From: JBOHRN01 sp050732775
GTDB lineage: Bacteria; Gemmatimonadota; Gemmatimonadetes; Longimicrobiales; Longimicrobiaceae
Reading direction: 5' to 3'
NCBI GenBank assembly: GCA_050732775.1
Contig: JBOHRN010000042.1
Location: 1-15,881 of the forward strand
Length of the DNA: 15,881 bases
Shown here piece after piece: positions 13,739 through 15,881 of the stretch (its first letter is position 1; every line of letters starts with the position of its first letter). The notes under the pieces were generated by a model. The model saw nothing but the letters and a program-made list of their open reading frames with translations. It was not told the origin of the DNA and searched no databases. A program made the position numbers and the translations under genes.

Positions 13739-14842
13739 ATGATCGTAGAAGAAACCGTTTCATTCGACCTAACCGGCTTGCAGATGCCGGGCGCTCCCGA
13801 GCAGCCCCGAGAAGGGCAGATCGTGCTCCGGCCCCTGGAAAGGGGTTTCGGGCACACCTTGGGCAACACCCTGCGTCGTATCCTCCTCTCCAGCTTACGG
13901 GGGGCAGCGGCATGGGGGTTCCGCACCGACGGAGTGGTGCACGAGCACCAGACCATCCGCGGCGTGGTAGAAGACGTCCACCAGATCATCAAGAATCTGA
14001 AGTCTCTGGTTCTCAAAATGGAGCCCTCCGCCGACCGCGCGGTGCTGGAGCTACACGCCTCCAAGGCCGGTCCGGTGACGGCCGCGAACATCCGCCAGCA
14101 CGCCTCGGTGGCGGTCATCAACCCGGACCATCACATCCTCCAGCTGGAAGAGGACCGCGAGCTGCTCATCCAGCTCTTCGTGGACAAGGGGCGCGGTTTC
14201 GTGCTGGCGGAGGAGCACGCCGTGCCGGAGGATCAGAGTCTTCCCGCCGACTTGATCCGCATCGACGCCATCTACAACCCCGTGCGCCGCGCCAACTTTG
14301 TGGTAGAGGAAACCCGCGTGGGGCAGCGGACCGACTTCGACCGGCTGGTTCTCGAGGTAGAGACAAACGGCTCTCTGGACGCCCGCTCCGCGGTTCAGTA
14401 CGCGGCCCGGCTGGCGATCGAACACTTCGGCATCCTGGCGGGGCAGGTCTTCGCCGGGGTGGGAGACCGTCCCTGGAGGGGCGTCGAGAACGGGGCCGCC
14501 GCGGAGGAGCCCGGAGAGGTTGATAAACCCCCGGCTCCGCGCCAATCCCGGCTCACCCCCGCCATGATGGAAGTGCTCAATAGCTCCGTGGTGGATATGG
14601 AGCTCACCACCCGGACCAAGAACGTCCTGATTACGGCGAACTTCGAAACCGTGCGCGATATAGTGGCTCGGCCCCGGGTAGAGATCGCCAACATCGACAA
14701 GTTTGGACCCAAGTCGCTAGAGGAGCTCGAGGAGTATCTGCAAGCCCACGGACTCGGGCTGGGGCTAGCCATCGAGCAGGGCGACGACGGAGCGCTCTGG
14801 TGGCGGGAGCATACCGGCGCCGACCTGGGGTGGGAGGATTAG
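13739..14842 (+). CDS. rpoA: DNA-directed RNA polymerase subunit alpha
   Basis: The protein has 367 residues, longer than the usual 310-340. The N-terminal dimerisation domain contains RPLERGFGHTLGNTLRRILL (31-50) and NPVRRANFVVEETRVGQRTD (180-199). A Pro- and Glu-rich linker (about 248-270) leads to the C-terminal domain (273-343), in which Arg292, Asn295, Gly323, Lys325 and Ser326 match the E. coli residues that contact UP-element DNA. After the domain comes an unusual tail of about 24 residues (344-367) with two adjacent Trp and many acidic residues. No strong Shine-Dalgarno precedes the ATG. It is followed by rplQ, as normal. Confidence 0.98.
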   Translation: MIVEETVSFDLTGLQMPGAPEQPREGQIVLRPLERGFGHTLGNTLRRILLSSLRGAAAWGFRTDGVVHEHQTIRGVVEDVHQIIKNLKSLVLKMEPSADRAVLELHASKAGPVTAANIRQHASVAVINPDHHILQLEEDRELLIQLFVDKGRGFVLAEEHAVPEDQSLPADLIRIDAIYNPVRRANFVVEETRVGQRTDFDRLVLEVETNGSLDARSAVQYAARLAIEHFGILAGQVFAGVGDRPWRGVENGAAAEEPGEVDKPPAPRQSRLTPAMMEVLNSSVVDMELTTRTKNVLITANFETVRDIVARPRVEIANIDKFGPKSLEELEEYLQAHGLGLGLAIEQGDDGALWWREHTGADLGWED

Positions 14843-14846
14843 CCGC

Positions 14847-15227
14847 TTGAGGCACCGCAAGAAGGGCCGCGAACTCGGCCGCACGGCGAGCCATAGGGAG
14901 TTGATGCTCCGTAACCTAGTCACCAGCTTGTTCCGGTACGGCCGCATCTCGACCACCGTCGCCAAGGCGAAGGAGCTCCGCCCGTACGCCGAGCGGCTCA
15001 TTACCCTTGCCAAGCGGGGCGACCTGCACGCCCGACGCACGGCCGCGCGCGAGGTAGCCGACCGGGGCGTCCTCCACGAGCTCTTCGGCTCGTTAGGGCC
15101 GAGGTTCGCGGGGCGTCGGGGGGGGTACACCCGCATCCTCAAGCTCGGCCACCGCAAGGGAGACGGCGCCGAGATGGCCATCATCGAGCTGGTCGACGGC
15201 AAGGCCGAAGAGCCAGCCGACGGTTGA
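14847..15227 (+). CDS. rplQ: 50S ribosomal protein L17
   Basis: The protein has 126 residues, within the normal range. It uses a TTG start, supported by GGGAGG (14832-14837) upstream and by the family N-terminus (M)RHRKKGRELGRTASHR; no other start fits. ISTTVAKAKELRPYAERLIT (34-53) and the C-terminal GGYTRILKLGHRKGDGAEMA confirm L17, which lies near the tunnel exit. It begins 4 nt after rpoA, inside the same transcript. A 66-nt spacer without a clear terminator follows, so read-through into the next gene is likely. Confidence 0.97.
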   Translation: MRHRKKGRELGRTASHRELMLRNLVTSLFRYGRISTTVAKAKELRPYAERLITLAKRGDLHARRTAAREVADRGVLHELFGSLGPRFAGRRGGYTRILKLGHRKGDGAEMAIIELVDGKAEEPADG

Positions 15228-15293
15228 GCCAGGCCGCTCCCGGTAGTAGCCGTTGCTCCTTTTACTTCGAAACCGATAACCCGGATCTGACGC

Positions 15294-15833
15294 ATGGCTG
15301 AAGCGCGCGGAGACCGCAAGAGTTGGCTCTGGATGATCGTCGCGGCGGTGGCCACCCTCGGGCTTATGCTCTGGCTCGGGTTCGAAGCCGGCCGCTACCG
15401 GGATAGTGTCGCGGTGGTCGAAGATACCACCTCGGCCGCGGAGGAAAGCAGTGAGTTCGACGAAGTGGAGATCACCGAACTCGCCGGCGACCTGGCGGGT
15501 TACCAAGGTCGCCCGCTGTTCGTGAGCGGTGTGTCGGTGGGGTCGCAGCTGGGTAACCGTGCCTTCCTCTCGGATACCGGAACCGGAGTCCTGATCCTGG
15601 TGGTCTTTCTGGCCGGGGTCGACTCTCCGTCTTTCCAAGAGGGAGACACCCTCGGCGTATGGGGCACCCTGGAGCCGCTGACGGCCGCGGACGTGGACGA
15701 GTGGATAGAGACCGGGGTGGTGGCCCCCCAGGCTAGGCAGCAGCTCGACCCCAACTTTATCCGCTACTACTTGGGGGCAGAGCGGGCGAGCCCGGAAGAA
15801 GAAGGGGCGGAGGGTGGTGAAGGGGAGGGCTGA
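15294..15833 (+). CDS. Uncharacterised membrane-anchored protein, possible OB-like domain
   Basis: I do not recognise this 179-residue protein. One membrane segment (about residues 11-30, WLWMIVAAVATLGLMLWLGF) follows a short basic N-terminus, so the rest should lie outside the cytoplasm. Next comes an acidic linker (about 40-58), then a beta-rich part (about 61-128) with short strands such as RPLFVSGVSV, RAFLSDTGTGVLILVVF and GDTLGVWGTLEPL, whose spacing resembles an OB fold (inference). A probable helical stretch (131-162) and an acidic Glu/Gly tail (165-179) close it. Base composition matches its neighbours. It follows rplQ by 66 nt and precedes a strong hairpin, so it is probably the last gene of the transcript. 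No catalytic motif is visible. Confidence 0.8.
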   Translation: MAEARGDRKSWLWMIVAAVATLGLMLWLGFEAGRYRDSVAVVEDTTSAAEESSEFDEVEITELAGDLAGYQGRPLFVSGVSVGSQLGNRAFLSDTGTGVLILVVFLAGVDSPSFQEGDTLGVWGTLEPLTAADVDEWIETGVVAPQARQQLDPNFIRYYLGAERASPEEEGAEGGEGEG

Positions 15834-15860
15834 CTCACCCGCGACCGCCAGCAACAGAGA

Positions 15861-15881
15861 AGCCGCGCCAGAGGCGCGGCT
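15861..15881 (+). terminator. Probable rho-independent terminator stem, cut by window end
   Basis: AGCCGCGCC (15861-15869) and GGCGCGGCT (15873-15881) form a perfect 9-bp GC-rich stem with a 3-nt loop (AGA), starting 27 nt after the stop of the last ORF. It is the strongest hairpin I found in the window and sits where the superoperon should end. The U-tract that would confirm it lies beyond the edge. Confidence 0.65.

Noticed and set aside
13069..14523. 484-codon open frame on the + strand across rpsD and rpoA
   Set aside because: It runs out of frame through two secure genes; its Arg/Gly/Pro-rich translation is typical of the shifted frame of GC-rich coding DNA and resembles no protein family.
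15253..15280. Possible promoter TTGCTC-N16-GATAAC before the last ORF
   Set aside because: It matches the -35 at only three bases and the -10 at four, and would give a leader of only a few bases. Too weak to annotate; read-through from rplQ is simpler.

Overview
The window is one uninterrupted ribosomal-protein superoperon, entirely on the + strand, from a GC-rich bacterium (roughly two-thirds G+C by eye). It opens in the last 40 codons of tuf (EF-Tu), at the end of a str-type cluster. It then runs through the S10 block (rpsJ-rplC-rplD-rplW-rplB-rpsS-rplV-rpsC-rplP-rpmC-rpsQ), the spc block (rplN-rplX-rplE-rpsN-rpsH-rplF-rplR-rpsE-rpmD-rplO-secY-adk-map) and the alpha block (rpmJ-rpsM-rpsK-rpsD-rpoA-rplQ). 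The last gene is an unrecognised membrane-anchored protein (15294-15833), followed by a strong hairpin cut by the window edge. No RNA gene, mobile element, CRISPR array or broken gene is seen, and nothing convincing lies on the - strand.

Organism: the gene order is the common bacterial one. The RpoA N-terminal domain (residues about 57-88, with GFRTDGVVHEHQTI and VVEDVHQIIKNLK) and the L18 variant HTEGQLVDD remind me of Gemmatimonadota or a neighbouring phylum. This rests on memory of family sequences, not a search, so it is tentative (about 50%). S14, S4 and L36 are all in their zinc-binding (Cys-containing) forms.

Layout: genes are packed with 0-20 nt spacing or overlap. Four junctions share the same 8-nt overlap (NTGNNTRA), two overlap by 4 nt, one by 1 nt, one abuts exactly and three are separated by a single base, so translational coupling is probably widespread. 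Only a few spacers exceed 50 nt: rpsN-rpsH (55), map-rpmJ (86), rpsK-rpsD (123), rpsD-rpoA (54) and rplQ-final ORF (66). No gene-free stretch reaches 300 bases.

The map-rpmJ spacer, where many bacteria keep infA, has no infA. It instead holds an AT-rich island with a good sigma70-type promoter (TTGCGT-N17-TATACT), which probably gives the alpha block its own transcription. The rpsK-rpsD and rpsD-rpoA spacers contain hairpins that could be mRNA control sites.

Together the genes supply both ribosomal subunits, the Sec translocon pore, adenylate kinase, methionine aminopeptidase and the RNA polymerase alpha subunit. I do not see a clearly new biological system. The points most worth checking are the uncharacterised terminal gene, the infA-free promoter spacer, the structured spacers around rpsD, and the unusual RpoA tail.
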